Shown here: one piece after another, positions 1-7,455 of the stretch
Layout of the letters: each line of letters opens with the position of its first letter
How positions within the stretch are numbered: the first letter of the stretch is position 1
Source: Epilithonimonas zeae
GTDB lineage: Bacteria; Bacteroidota; Bacteroidia; Flavobacteriales; Weeksellaceae
Length of the DNA: 64,000 bases
Assembly: GCF_023278365.1 (NCBI RefSeq)
Contig: NZ_CP075338.1
Location: forward strand, 1 to 64,000
Direction of reading: 5' to 3'
Position numbers and translations under genes: made by a program
Notes under the pieces: generated by a model
Told to the model about the DNA's origin: nothing
Databases searched by the model: none
What the model saw: only the letters and a program-made list of their open reading frames with translations

Positions 1-1455
1 ATGAATGAAAATTTAGAGTTAATCTGGGATAGATGCATCCAGTTTATGCGGGATAATCTAAACGCAGCGGAGGATAATACAGACCTCAAAAAGTTAGAAA
101 ATTCTTTCGACTTATTGTTTGATAAAGTTCAGCCAATTTCTTTGGTGAACAATAATCTGACGTTGCTTGTTCCTAGTGATTTTTACAAAGAATATATAGA
201 GGACAATTACTTGTCTTTACTGTCTGCTGCACTTAAGAAAAATATCGGTAAAGGTGTGAAATTGTGGTATTCTGTAATGGAAAACAAACCTGCAGGAAAA
301 GAAAAACCAATTACGATGAATGTAAAAGGGATTTCTACCCAGGCTCCAAAAATTCAGGAAGCCAGACCGGTTCTTAAGGATAATAATGTGAATGCTTTTG
401 CGGTTCCGGGCATCAAAAAAATCAATATTGATTCTAACTTGAAAGCGGACCAATCTTTTGATAATTTTATCGAAGGAGAAAGTAATAAATTTGCTTCTAC
501 AGTAGCAAGGTCTATTGCAAAAAGACCAGGTTCTACCGCTTTCAATCCATTGTTTGTTTATGGTGGATATGGCGTTGGGAAAACGCATTTGGCTCAGGCG
601 ATCGGTTTGGAGGTTAAGGCTTCTTTCCCAGAGAAAGTGGTTTTGTATCAATCTTCGGAAAAATTCATTCAGGATTTTGTGAAGGCTGCAAAGTCCCAGA
701 ACAAAACAGATTTCCAGCATTATTATCAGATGATTGATGTTTTGATTATCGATGATATCCAGTTTTTGTCTGGTAAAGCGGCAACTCAGGATAGTTTCTT
801 CCATATTTTTGATTATTTGCATCAGAACGGGAAACAAATTATCTTAACTTCTGATAAGGCACCTGCGGATATTCTGGATACTCAGGAAAGGATTATTTCC
901 CGTTTCAAATGGGGACTTTCTGCAGAAATCAAATCGCCAAACTTCGATACAAGAAGAAAAATCATCGTTGATAAATTAAGCCGAGACGGAATCGAATTAA
1001 CGGATGATATGCTAGATTATTTAGCGTCAGAAGTTAAAACCAACGGTGTAAGAGAACTGATTGGTGTTGTGAATGCAGTAATTGCTTATTCAACAGTTTA
1101 CAAATCCGATTTCAGTTTAGATTTATTAAAAGACACGATTAATAAGTTAGCGACAACTCAGAAGAAAACCATTAATATTCCTTACATTCAGGAGATTGTT
1201 TGCGATTATTTCGGAATTCAGAGAGAGCAATTATTGTCTAAAACCAGAAAAAGAGAAATTGCTTTGCCGAGACAGTTGGCAATGTATTTCGCAAAAGAAT
1301 ATACCAATGCAACATTTACAAAAATCGGTGAAGAGATGGGTGGAAAAGACCATTCAACCGTAATGTATGCTTGCGACACCATCCGAGATGTTTCTAAAAT
1401 AGATAAAGAATTGAAGAAATACATCAAGGATTTGAAAGATAAAATTGCACAATAA
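1..1455 (+). CDS. dnaA: Chromosomal replication initiator DnaA
   Basis: ATP-dependent initiator that binds DnaA boxes and opens the replication origin. The 484-residue product has the family's usual length and order: an N-terminal helicase-interaction domain (about 1-80), a variable linker, an AAA+ domain with Walker A GGYGVGKT at 188-195 and Walker B VLIIDD at 247-252, and a C-terminal DNA-binding domain with the signature KDHSTV at 449-454. The ATG is the first base of the window, so upstream control cannot be seen. A strong terminator follows the stop, so the gene is probably not co-transcribed with its downstream neighbour. I saw no convincing DnaA-box cluster in the sequence after it; the origin may lie upstream. 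Identification is secure. Confidence 0.98.
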   Translation: MNENLELIWDRCIQFMRDNLNAAEDNTDLKKLENSFDLLFDKVQPISLVNNNLTLLVPSDFYKEYIEDNYLSLLSAALKKNIGKGVKLWYSVMENKPAGKEKPITMNVKGISTQAPKIQEARPVLKDNNVNAFAVPGIKKINIDSNLKADQSFDNFIEGESNKFASTVARSIAKRPGSTAFNPLFVYGGYGVGKTHLAQAIGLEVKASFPEKVVLYQSSEKFIQDFVKAAKSQNKTDFQHYYQMIDVLIIDDIQFLSGKAATQDSFFHIFDYLHQNGKQIILTSDKAPADILDTQERIISRFKWGLSAEIKSPNFDTRRKIIVDKLSRDGIELTDDMLDYLASEVKTNGVRELIGVVNAVIAYSTVYKSDFSLDLLKDTINKLATTQKKTINIPYIQEIVCDYFGIQREQLLSKTRKREIALPRQLAMYFAKEYTNATFTKIGEEMGGKDHSTVMYACDTIRDVSKIDKELKKYIKDLKDKIAQ

Positions 1456-1462
1456 CAATACG

Positions 1463-1492
1463 AGGATTTAAATTTTTTAAATCCTTTTTTTA
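1463..1492 (+). terminator. Rho-independent terminator after dnaA
   Basis: Perfect 10-bp stem AGGATTTAAA/TTTAAATCCT at 1463-1472 and 1476-1485, followed by a run of T. It lies 8 bases after the dnaA stop. Confidence 0.85.
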
Positions 1493-1548
1493 TCTTAAAT
1501 TTAAAGTCATTTTACTTTTTACATAAACATTTCACAGTTTTTGAAATT

Positions 1549-1989
1549 ATGAAAATACTAATGGTTTGTCTTGGAAATATTTGCAGAAGTCCTTTGGCGG
1601 AAGGAATCTTAAAATCTAAACTGGATGATAATTATTTTGTTGATAGTGCAGGAACAATCAATTATCACGAAGGAAATGGACCTGACGAACGTTCTGTAAA
1701 AACCGCTTTGAAAAACGGAATAGATATCTCGATGCAGAAATCAAGGCCAATCAAAAAGTCAGATTTGGATGAATTTGATTTGATTCTTTGTATGGACAAA
1801 AATAATTACAAAGATGTTTTGAAACTTGCAGACGATTCACAAAAACACAAAGTCCGACTGATTCTTGATAACGAATTAGAAGTTCCTGATCCCTATTACG
1901 GAGGAATCGATGGTTTTGATAAAGTTTACAAAATGCTCAACGATTCTTGTGAAATAATTGCAGAAAAAATCAGGAACAACACCATATAA
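1549..1989 (+). CDS. Low-molecular-weight protein tyrosine phosphatase
   Basis: Cytoplasmic phosphatase of the LMW-PTP family, 146 residues, which is a normal length. The phosphate-binding loop is at the extreme N-terminus, C7-L-G-N-I-C-R13-S14, matching CX5R(S/T) with C7 as nucleophile. The general-acid loop VPDPYYGG carries D114 in the DP motif, so the protein should be active. The substrate cannot be told from sequence: LMW-PTPs act on tyrosine kinases of polysaccharide export or on arginine phosphate in other bacteria, but no such partner is nearby. It sits between dnaA and a dicarboxylate transporter with terminator-separated spacing, so it is likely its own unit. Confidence 0.93.
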   Translation: MKILMVCLGNICRSPLAEGILKSKLDDNYFVDSAGTINYHEGNGPDERSVKTALKNGIDISMQKSRPIKKSDLDEFDLILCMDKNNYKDVLKLADDSQKHKVRLILDNELEVPDPYYGGIDGFDKVYKMLNDSCEIIAEKIRNNTI

Positions 1990-2003
1990 TTCATAAACAA
2001 TTC

Positions 2004-2011
2004 TAAATTTG
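2004..2011 (+). promoter_or_regulatory. Putative Bacteroidota -7 box upstream of the symporter
   Basis: TAAATTTG matches TAnnTTTG and lies 17 bases before the ATG at 2029. No clear -33 TTG is at the expected distance, so this is only suggestive. Confidence 0.3.
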
Positions 2012-2028
2012 TAAGATAAGTTCTTTTT

Positions 2029-3306
2029 ATGAATTTGGACATTGAACAAAAACCCTTAAAACCGAAAAAAATCTATCAGTTACTCTATATCCAAGTGCTG
2101 ATTGCAATTGTTTTTGGTGTTTCTCTAGGTTACTTTTATCCGGACTTGGGCGAGAGAATGAAACCTCTTGGCGAAGGTTTTATCAAGCTGGTCAAAATGA
2201 TTATTGCGCCGGTTATTTTCCTCACAGTTTCTACAGGAATCGCAGGAATGAGCGACCTTAAAAAAGTCGGAAGAGTTGCAGGAAAAGCATTCATTTACTT
2301 TTTTACATTTTCCACTTTAGCGTTGATTATTGGGATGATTGTCAGTCATATCGTTCAACCGGGAAAAGGTCTAAACATCAACCCAAATACTCTGAACGGT
2401 GCAGAGGTTGAAAAATATGTAAAAGCGGCGCACGACAATTCCTTGGTCAATTTTATTTTCAATATTATCCCAGAGACGTTATTTAGTCCATTAACAGGCG
2501 ATAACATTCTGCAGGTTTTGCTGGTCGCAATTTTATTTGGAGTTGCTTTGGCAGTCACGTCAGAAAAAAGTCAACCAATTCAAGATTTTCTTCAAACCTT
2601 AACAATTCCGATTTTCAAAATTGTAGAAATTTTGATGAAATTAGCGCCAATCGGAGCATTCGGGGCAATGGCTTTCACGATTGGCAAATACGGTGTAGAA
2701 TCGCTCAAAAATCTGGCGATGCTCGTCGGAACATTTTATGTGACTTCGGCGTTGTTTGTTATTTTGATTTTGGGAAGTGTAGCGTGGTATAACGGATTCA
2801 ATATTTTCAAATTTCTGAAGTATATCAAAGAAGAAATTTTTCTGGTTTTGGGAACAAGTTCTTCAGAACCGGCACTTCCCGGAATGATGAAAAAAATGGA
2901 AAACGCCGGCTGCGATAAAGGTGTTGTCGGTTTGGTGGTTCCGACAGGTTATTCCTTCAATCTTGATGGAACGAACATTTACATGACTTTGGCGGCGTTG
3001 TTCATTGCGCAGGCTTGTAATATCGATTTGACTTTGGAGCATCAGATTGGATTGCTTTTGGTGGCGATGTTGAGTTCCAAAGGTGCGGCTGGCGTTACAG
3101 GTGCTGGATTTATCACCTTAGCAGCGACTTTGGCGGTTGTTCCCGAAGTTCCTATTGCTGGTATGACTTTAATTCTTGGGATTGACAAATTTATGTCAGA
3201 ATGTCGTGCTTTAACCAATGTAATCGGGAATGCCGTTGCAACGGTTGTCGTTTCCAATTGGGAAAATAGATTGGATAAAGACCGATTAAAAGAAGTTTTG
3301 AACTAA
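2029..3306 (+). CDS. dctA: Dicarboxylate/cation symporter, DctA type
   Basis: Inner-membrane secondary transporter of the DAACS (SLC1-like) family, expected to take up C4-dicarboxylates such as succinate, fumarate and malate with cations. Length 425 is typical. Hallmarks are visible: the serine-rich re-entrant loop [10 protein letters not shown] from residue 275, the substrate and cation segment [10 protein letters not shown] at 306-315, and a second re-entrant hairpin with [13 protein letters not shown]. The sequence around these loops ([12 protein letters not shown]-like) resembles DctA more than glutamate carriers, but aspartate or glutamate transport cannot be excluded. Start chosen at the ATG preceding [14 protein letters not shown], a basic cytoplasmic N-terminus before the first membrane helix. 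Confidence 0.88.
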   Translation: MNLDIEQKPLKPKKIYQLLYIQVLIAIVFGVSLGYFYPDLGERMKPLGEGFIKLVKMIIAPVIFLTVSTGIAGMSDLKKVGRVAGKAFIYFFTFSTLALIIGMIVSHIVQPGKGLNINPNTLNGAEVEKYVKAAHDNSLVNFIFNIIPETLFSPLTGDNILQVLLVAILFGVALAVTSEKSQPIQDFLQTLTIPIFKIVEILMKLAPIGAFGAMAFTIGKYGVESLKNLAMLVGTFYVTSALFVILILGSVAWYNGFNIFKFLKYIKEEIFLVLGTSSSEPALPGMMKKMENAGCDKGVVGLVVPTGYSFNLDGTNIYMTLAALFIAQACNIDLTLEHQIGLLLVAMLSSKGAAGVTGAGFITLAATLAVVPEVPIAGMTLILGIDKFMSECRALTNVIGNAVATVVVSNWENRLDKDRLKEVLN

Positions 3307-3327
3307 ATTTGTGTTGATTTTGGGTTT

Positions 3328-3370
3328 GGGAAGCTTAATCCGCCTGTAGTTTTCGCTCAAATCGGGCTGC
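3328..3370. repeat. Shortened copy of the GGGCAGC...GCTGC intergenic repeat
   Basis: Contains TCCGCCT and CGCTCAAATCGGGCTGC, the two ends of the longer element seen at 5450-5531 and 56701-56805, but lacks the central part. Same orientation as the 56701 copy. Confidence 0.55.
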
Positions 3371-3407
3371 AGCTTCAACATAAAATGAGCTTCAACATAA
3401 TAACATA

Positions 3408-3462
3408 ATTTTGTCATTCCGGAGGAATTTCAGCAGTTTATATTCTACGGGATGACAAAAAT
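3408..3462. repeat. Long imperfect hairpin containing a GGA-loop mini-hairpin
   Basis: Outer arms ATTTTGTCATTCC (3408-3420) and CGGGATGACAAAAAT pair over about 20 positions with few mismatches. The left arm holds the mini-hairpin ATTCC-GGA-GGAAT at 3416-3428. It lies in the 194-base gap between the symporter and the methyltransferase and has no clear T-run, so it looks like an extragenic palindrome rather than a simple terminator. Confidence 0.55.
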
Positions 3463-3500
3463 CGTAAATATATTTTACAACATACATTAATATAACAAAA

Positions 3501-4199
3501 ATGCTATACCTTTTACCAGCTTATCTTTCCGAAAACTCTCCAACAGATTATTTTGCACCGACAATCAAAGACATCATTATGAATGTCGACTATTATTTTG
3601 TAGAGAACGAAAAGACAGCCAGAAAAGTCATCAAATTTTTTGCTCCGGAAAAAAAACAACCGGAACTTAAATTATTTCTACTTGATAAATATTCTGAAAC
3701 GGCAGATTTGAAAGAAGCACAAAAGTTGATGAAAGAAGGTGTAGATTTTGGATTGTTATCTGAGGCGGGTTTGCCTTGCATCGGTGATCCAGGAAATATC
3801 ATCGTTGGTTGGTCTCACAAAAATAATATCAAAGTAATTCCGGTTAACGGACCAAGTTCTTTTGTTCTTGCTTTGATTGCGAGTGGATTCAACGGACAGC
3901 AGTTTTCTTTCAATGGTTATTTGGCTATTGAAAAAGACAAGAAGAAAAAGGAAATTCAGCATCTGGAAAATCTGGTTGAGAAAACTGGATTCACACAGAT
4001 TTTCATGGAAACACCTTACAGAAATAATCCATTATTCGAAGATTTGATCAAGTTTCTAAATCCAAATACAAAATTGTGCATTGCTGCTAACATTAATGAC
4101 CCAGAAACTGAATTTATCCAAACAAAAACTATCGCTGATTGGAAAAAAAATAAACCGGAATTACACAAAATTCCCGCTGTTTTTCTAATCGGAAAATAA
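3501..4199 (+). CDS. SAM-dependent methyltransferase, tetrapyrrole methylase fold (RsmI-like)
   Basis: Cytoplasmic protein of 232 residues with the tetrapyrrole methylase fold. The segment SEAGLPCIGDPG, at about residues 86-98, corresponds to SDAGTPLISDPG of RsmI, the 16S rRNA C1402 ribose 2'-O-methyltransferase. The ending, KIPAVFLIGK, also fits. It is shorter than E. coli RsmI (about 286 residues) and diverged at the N-terminus, as are many Bacteroidota members annotated only as SAM-dependent methyltransferase. Acting on rRNA is therefore inference. The ATG at 3501 opens directly on the first beta strand (MLYLLPAYL), as expected for the fold. Confidence 0.8.
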   Translation: MLYLLPAYLSENSPTDYFAPTIKDIIMNVDYYFVENEKTARKVIKFFAPEKKQPELKLFLLDKYSETADLKEAQKLMKEGVDFGLLSEAGLPCIGDPGNIIVGWSHKNNIKVIPVNGPSSFVLALIASGFNGQQFSFNGYLAIEKDKKKKEIQHLENLVEKTGFTQIFMETPYRNNPLFEDLIKFLNPNTKLCIAANINDPETEFIQTKTIADWKKNKPELHKIPAVFLIGK

Positions 4200-4272
4200 T
4201 GTAAAAAGAAATTAAAAGTTTGATTGAAAAATTCATCTAACTTCCGACATCTAACTTCTAACCTATAATAAT

Positions 4273-5418
4273 ATGAATCAAACTTATCCTTTTTACCTCA
4301 AGTTATCTTGCATTCTCATCAGTATTGTTGTTCTGGGATTTTTGGCGATTATCGGCGAGCAGATTTTTGTTCCGATGATTTTGGGATTGCTTGTGGCAAT
4401 TTTGCTGACGCCACTTTCCCGTTTTATGGAGAAGCGACTAAGATTCCCGAGAAGTTTGTCATCTATTCTGGCGAGTCTTTTGGCTTTGGCAATTATTGCA
4501 GGTGTAATTTACGGAATTTCAATACAAGTGGCTAAATTGTCGAATGACTGGCCTCAGTTTCAGAAACAATTTATTACTTTGACGGATGATTTGCAAAGCT
4601 GGATTTCCAAAACATTTGGCGTCAGGAGAAAAGACCAGCTTGAATATCTGAATGATACAGCTAAAAAATCAATCAGCACAGGAACAGCCATTTTGGAAAG
4701 AGCTTTGAAATCGATTGGCTATATCTTGATGTTGACAGGTTTTACATTTTTGTTTGCCCTATTTTTCCTTTTGTACAGAACACATCTTCTGAAATTTTTG
4801 GTAGCAAGTTTCACAGAGTCGCATCATAAAACGGTTTTTGAAGTGGTTCACAGCATTCAGTTTATGGTGAAAAAATATTTGGTAGGACTGTTTTTACAGA
4901 TGATTATTGTGACGATTTTGTCTTTGATTGCTTACACAATTATCGGAGTCAAATATAATTTTATGCTAGCCATCCTTACAGGAATTCTGAATATTCTGCC
5001 ATATATAGGGATTTTCATCGCTTTATTGATTGGTGCTTTGATTACGTTTGCAACTTCGGGAATTAGTCACGTTTTGTTCATCGTGATTGCGATTGTTGTG
5101 ATTCATGCGATTGACGGAAACATCATAATGCCAAGAGTGGTGGGTTCTAAAGTGAAAATCAATTCGCTGATTGTGATTATCGGTTTGGTGGTTGGCGAAA
5201 TGCTTTGGGGGATTGCAGGAATGTTTTTGACGATTCCGGTTTTGGCGATTCTGAAAATCATTTTTGATAGAGTAGAAGGTCTCCAATCTTGGGGTTTCCT
5301 GATGGGCGAAGATGATGAAGTACCGGTTTTTAAATCTACTTTTGATAAATATTTCTACACTAAGAAAGCCAAAGTCGATAAAATAATTGCTGATTCTGAT
5401 AACGAAACTCAGGAATAA
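4273..5418 (+). CDS. AI-2E family membrane transporter
   Basis: Polytopic inner-membrane protein, 381 residues, of the AI-2E exporter superfamily (PF01594). Two hydrophobic segments near the N-terminus (about 12-60) and one at about 70-90 are followed by a soluble amphipathic region (about 95-150) and a block of membrane helices from about 155 to 345. The late segment with IIMPRVVGSKVKINSLIVIIGLVVGEMLWG is the most conserved part of the family. Members export autoinducer-2 or act as Na+/H+ antiporters; the substrate here is unknown. The acidic tail after residue 345 (MGEDDEVP, DSDNETQE) is cytoplasmic by inference. Stands alone between two intergenic gaps. Confidence 0.85.
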   Translation: MNQTYPFYLKLSCILISIVVLGFLAIIGEQIFVPMILGLLVAILLTPLSRFMEKRLRFPRSLSSILASLLALAIIAGVIYGISIQVAKLSNDWPQFQKQFITLTDDLQSWISKTFGVRRKDQLEYLNDTAKKSISTGTAILERALKSIGYILMLTGFTFLFALFFLLYRTHLLKFLVASFTESHHKTVFEVVHSIQFMVKKYLVGLFLQMIIVTILSLIAYTIIGVKYNFMLAILTGILNILPYIGIFIALLIGALITFATSGISHVLFIVIAIVVIHAIDGNIIMPRVVGSKVKINSLIVIIGLVVGEMLWGIAGMFLTIPVLAILKIIFDRVEGLQSWGFLMGEDDEVPVFKSTFDKYFYTKKAKVDKIIADSDNETQE

Positions 5419-5449
5419 AATAGTTTCCGAATATTACCAGCGAATAATA

Positions 5450-5531
5450 GCAGCCCGACTTGAGCGGAAATCCTTTTTACGCAGCGTAGCGGAGTGAAAA
5501 GATTGGGAGCGGAAGGCGGAAATAGCTGCCC
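5450..5531 (-). repeat. 82-bp intergenic repeat with conserved ends
   Basis: Read on the minus strand it begins GGGCAGCTATTTCCGCC and ends TTTCCGCTCAAGTCGGGC followed by TGC. The same ends and inner TTCCGCTC...CAATCTTTT occur in the copy at 56701-56805, while the middle differs in sequence and length. It occupies most of the gap between the AI-2E protein and the DUF1684 gene. Confidence 0.75.
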
Positions 5532-5578
5532 AAACCTAACTAAGTGGTTCGACGAAGTCAAATAATTAAAATTAATCT

Positions 5579-6193
5579 ATGAAAAAATTAAGTTTCCTAT
5601 TCATTATATTGTCTCTGTTTCTAAATGCTCAGACGGAAAAAGAAAATGTTGCAGCAATCAAAAAGTTCCAAAAAGAACTAAATGCAGAATATCTAAACCC
5701 AAAAGAATCACCTTTGCGAGGCGATAATATGAAGAATTTCAAAAAGCATCCGTTCTTTCCAATCAATCTGAAATACAGAGTTACAGCAAAATTTGTGAAA
5801 ACCGAAAATCCTGTTCCGTTTGAATTGCCGACTTCTTCCGGTAAATTCAAGCAATATCAGGAATATGGTAAAGCTACTTTTGAGTTGGACGGTCAATCTT
5901 TGACATTGACTTTATATCAAAGTCTGGATCTCATGAAAATGGAAAAATATAAAGATTATCTTTTTCTGCCTTTCCGGGATTTGACGAATGAGAAAGAAAC
6001 TTATGGCGGCGGAAAATATATGGATTTGAAAATCCCATCAGGAAACGAAATTGTCCTGGATTTTAATCAATCTTATCAGCCATATTGTGCTTATAATGCT
6101 TTTGATTACAACTGCCCGATTGTTCCGGAAGAAAATAAGTTACCAGTAAGAATTGAGGCTGGTGTGATGTATGAGGATGTTTATCATCATTAA
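5579..6193 (+). CDS. Exported DUF1684 family protein
   Basis: A 204-residue protein with a cleavable signal peptide (MKKLSFLFIILSLFLNAQ, cleavage after about residue 17), so it works in the periplasm or outside. The body matches the DUF1684 pattern: a GKFKQYQEYGKATFELDG segment, then FLPFRDLTNEKETYGGGKYMDL, then FNQSYQPYCAYN with tyrosine and cysteine, and a final PVRIEAGVMYED. Function of the family is not established. No operon partner: a repeat-filled gap precedes it and the next gene is convergent. Confidence 0.82.
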   Translation: MKKLSFLFIILSLFLNAQTEKENVAAIKKFQKELNAEYLNPKESPLRGDNMKNFKKHPFFPINLKYRVTAKFVKTENPVPFELPTSSGKFKQYQEYGKATFELDGQSLTLTLYQSLDLMKMEKYKDYLFLPFRDLTNEKETYGGGKYMDLKIPSGNEIVLDFNQSYQPYCAYNAFDYNCPIVPEENKLPVRIEAGVMYEDVYHH

Positions 6194-6237
6194 TTTTTAA
6201 CTTCTTAAGCGAATGTCAACCAAATAGTACAATTTTT

Positions 6238-7050
6238 TTAAGTTTCAAAATATGATTCAAAAATATCATTGATTTCTATTTTTTCATTTTCGGGTAATGT
6301 TTCAATGATTAAAGAAACTAATTGATAAGCCAATGAAAATGGCATTTTGTGGTGTTTTTTTATCCAATTCAACAACTTTGTATTTTTAGGATTTAAATCA
6401 TCAATACTTTCTATTTTTTTCCAAAGATTGTCGTAGTTCGTTTTTTCGCTCTTTGCTACATCGCCAATAATTTCAGCAATTTTTATTTTGTTATAAGTTT
6501 TGAAATGATAGCGCTTGATATTTTCTATAGTGATTTCATCATTGACATTAATAAAATCTTTAATGATAAAAGAATATTCCTTAGAATTGAATGATCTTTT
6601 TCCTACAAAATTTTCTTTTTCAAAATAAATTAACCATTCATTCAGAGTATCGTAATCGATTCCAAAGTCTTCTATAATTGTATTCTTTCCTGCAATATTG
6701 TGTTTTACATTTTCTCCTCTGTCTAAGATGTTTTGAAAAATGTCTAATAAAGGCTGGTATTTTTCAATATTGAAATCTTTTGGGATTTTTTGCTTAAGTT
6801 TTTCTAAATTACTGTGAATGTTTATAATGAAATCTTCAATATTTTTCCACTTATAATTTTCTGTAATATAATTAAAGATATTAATGAATTCATTTCTAAT
6901 TTCCTCGTTTCTAAAAATTGATATGAGATTTTCTCTTTCTTTAGCGGTGGTAATGGATAAAAAAGCTTTTAGAAAAGCTCTAGGATTTGTAGCCTTAAAA
7001 CTTTCGATGATTTTCATTTGGCTGTACATTTCAGTCTCTTTATTTTTCAT
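6238..7050 (-). CDS. Hypothetical protein, 270 residues
   Basis: Not recognised. The product is soluble, rich in Lys, Glu, Ile and Asn, with no signal peptide or membrane segment, and appears almost wholly alpha-helical. Residues 1-100 are helical; a segment near 117-140 (NIAGKNTIIEDFGIDYDTLNEWLIYF) reads like a short winged-helix-like or helix-turn-helix stretch, but this is weak. An alternative start lies at the Met of MYSQMK, seven codons in. Upstream on the same strand are a hairpin and two tiny ORFs, so it may be the last gene of a small operon or follow an attenuator. Convergent with the DUF1684 gene with a 44-base gap. Confidence 0.7.
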   Translation of the reverse strand: MKNKETEMYSQMKIIESFKATNPRAFLKAFLSITTAKERENLISIFRNEEIRNEFINIFNYITENYKWKNIEDFIINIHSNLEKLKQKIPKDFNIEKYQPLLDIFQNILDRGENVKHNIAGKNTIIEDFGIDYDTLNEWLIYFEKENFVGKRSFNSKEYSFIIKDFINVNDEITIENIKRYHFKTYNKIKIAEIIGDVAKSEKTNYDNLWKKIESIDDLNPKNTKLLNWIKKHHKMPFSLAYQLVSLIIETLPENEKIEINDIFESYFET

Positions 7051-7066
7051 AATTCATTTAAATAAA

Positions 7067-7090
7067 AATGCTATCAATAAAGATAGCATT
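7067..7090 (-). terminator. Hairpin between tiny ORFs and the 270-residue gene
   Basis: Perfect 9-bp stem AATGCTATC/GATAGCATT with a 6-base loop, followed on the minus strand by TTTATTT and, 16 bases later, the ATG at 7050. It could end the tiny-ORF transcript or act as an attenuator for the next gene. Confidence 0.6.
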
Positions 7091-7098
7091 TAGATGTG

Positions 7099-7215
7099 TT
7101 AATCGCCTTGGTAATTTTCATTGTTTGGGTTTAGCTGGTTGGAATGATTGTCTAAAGCTGCTTGATACGCATCATTGTTTGGATTGCAGATGTCTGCTTC
7201 ATGATTTCTTGGCAT
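7099..7215 (-). CDS. Tiny Asn-rich hypothetical protein, 38 residues
   Basis: Reads MPRNHEADICNPNNDAYQAA and continues to a second NPNN motif before the stop. The composition (two CNPNN/LNPNN motifs, no transmembrane segment) is unlike random AT-rich DNA in another frame. It overlaps the preceding tiny ORF by 17 bases in a different frame, which suggests translational coupling. From memory similar short NPNN-containing hypothetical proteins occur in flavobacteria, but I could not check. Function unknown. Confidence 0.55.
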   Translation of the reverse strand: MPRNHEADICNPNNDAYQAALDNHSNQLNPNNENYQGD

Positions 7216-7306
7216 GATTTTCTAAATTTAAAGAGTTAATAAAATTGTTTTGTTCGTCTGGATAAATATAAAATTCATCAATAATTTCGTTTTCTGCTAA
7301 ATACAT
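7199..7306 (-). CDS. Tiny acidic hypothetical protein, 35 residues
   Basis: Reads MYLAENEIIDEFYIYPDEQN then NFINSLNLENHAKKS. Its ATG lies about 17 bases downstream of a good promoter, and its end overlaps the start of the 38-residue ORF. It is acidic with no signal or membrane segment. It could be a leader peptide or a real small protein; the promoter placement is the main support. Confidence 0.45.
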   Translation of the reverse strand: MYLAENEIIDEFYIYPDEQNNFINSLNLENHAKKS

Positions 7307-7322
7307 TTCTTTGTTTTTTTAG

Positions 7323-7354
7323 CAAATTTAAAAGACGTAGGAATGATATTTCAA
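7323..7354 (-). promoter_or_regulatory. Bacteroidota-type promoter for the tiny ORFs
   Basis: On the minus strand a -33 TTG (7354-7352) and a -7 TAAATTTG (7330-7323) are separated by 21 bases, matching the TTTG/TAnnTTTG promoter form. The predicted start is about 10 bases before the ATG at 7306. Confidence 0.5.
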
Positions 7355-7399
7355 GAAGTAATCCGAATTAAAAAAAAGTTTTTGAAATGGGTCAAAAAC

Positions 7400-7439
7400 T
7401 AAAAACCTTTCAGAGTTCGTGACTATGAAAGGTTTTTTA
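7400..7439 (-). terminator. Terminator after mutS2
   Basis: Stem AAAAACCTTTCA/TGAAAGGTTTTTT with a 13-base loop, 17 bases past the mutS2 stop on the minus strand and T-rich on both sides, so it can work in both directions. Confidence 0.8.
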
Positions 7440-7455
7440 TCAGCAATTTAAAATT

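Noticed and set aside
217-837. A 206-residue open frame on the minus strand inside dnaA
   Set aside because: It overlaps the conserved dnaA coding region and its product has no recognisable feature; the dnaA frame explains the DNA.
1493-1548. Replication origin directly after dnaA
   Set aside because: No DnaA-box (TTATNCACA-like) cluster was seen in the gap, so no origin is called in the window.
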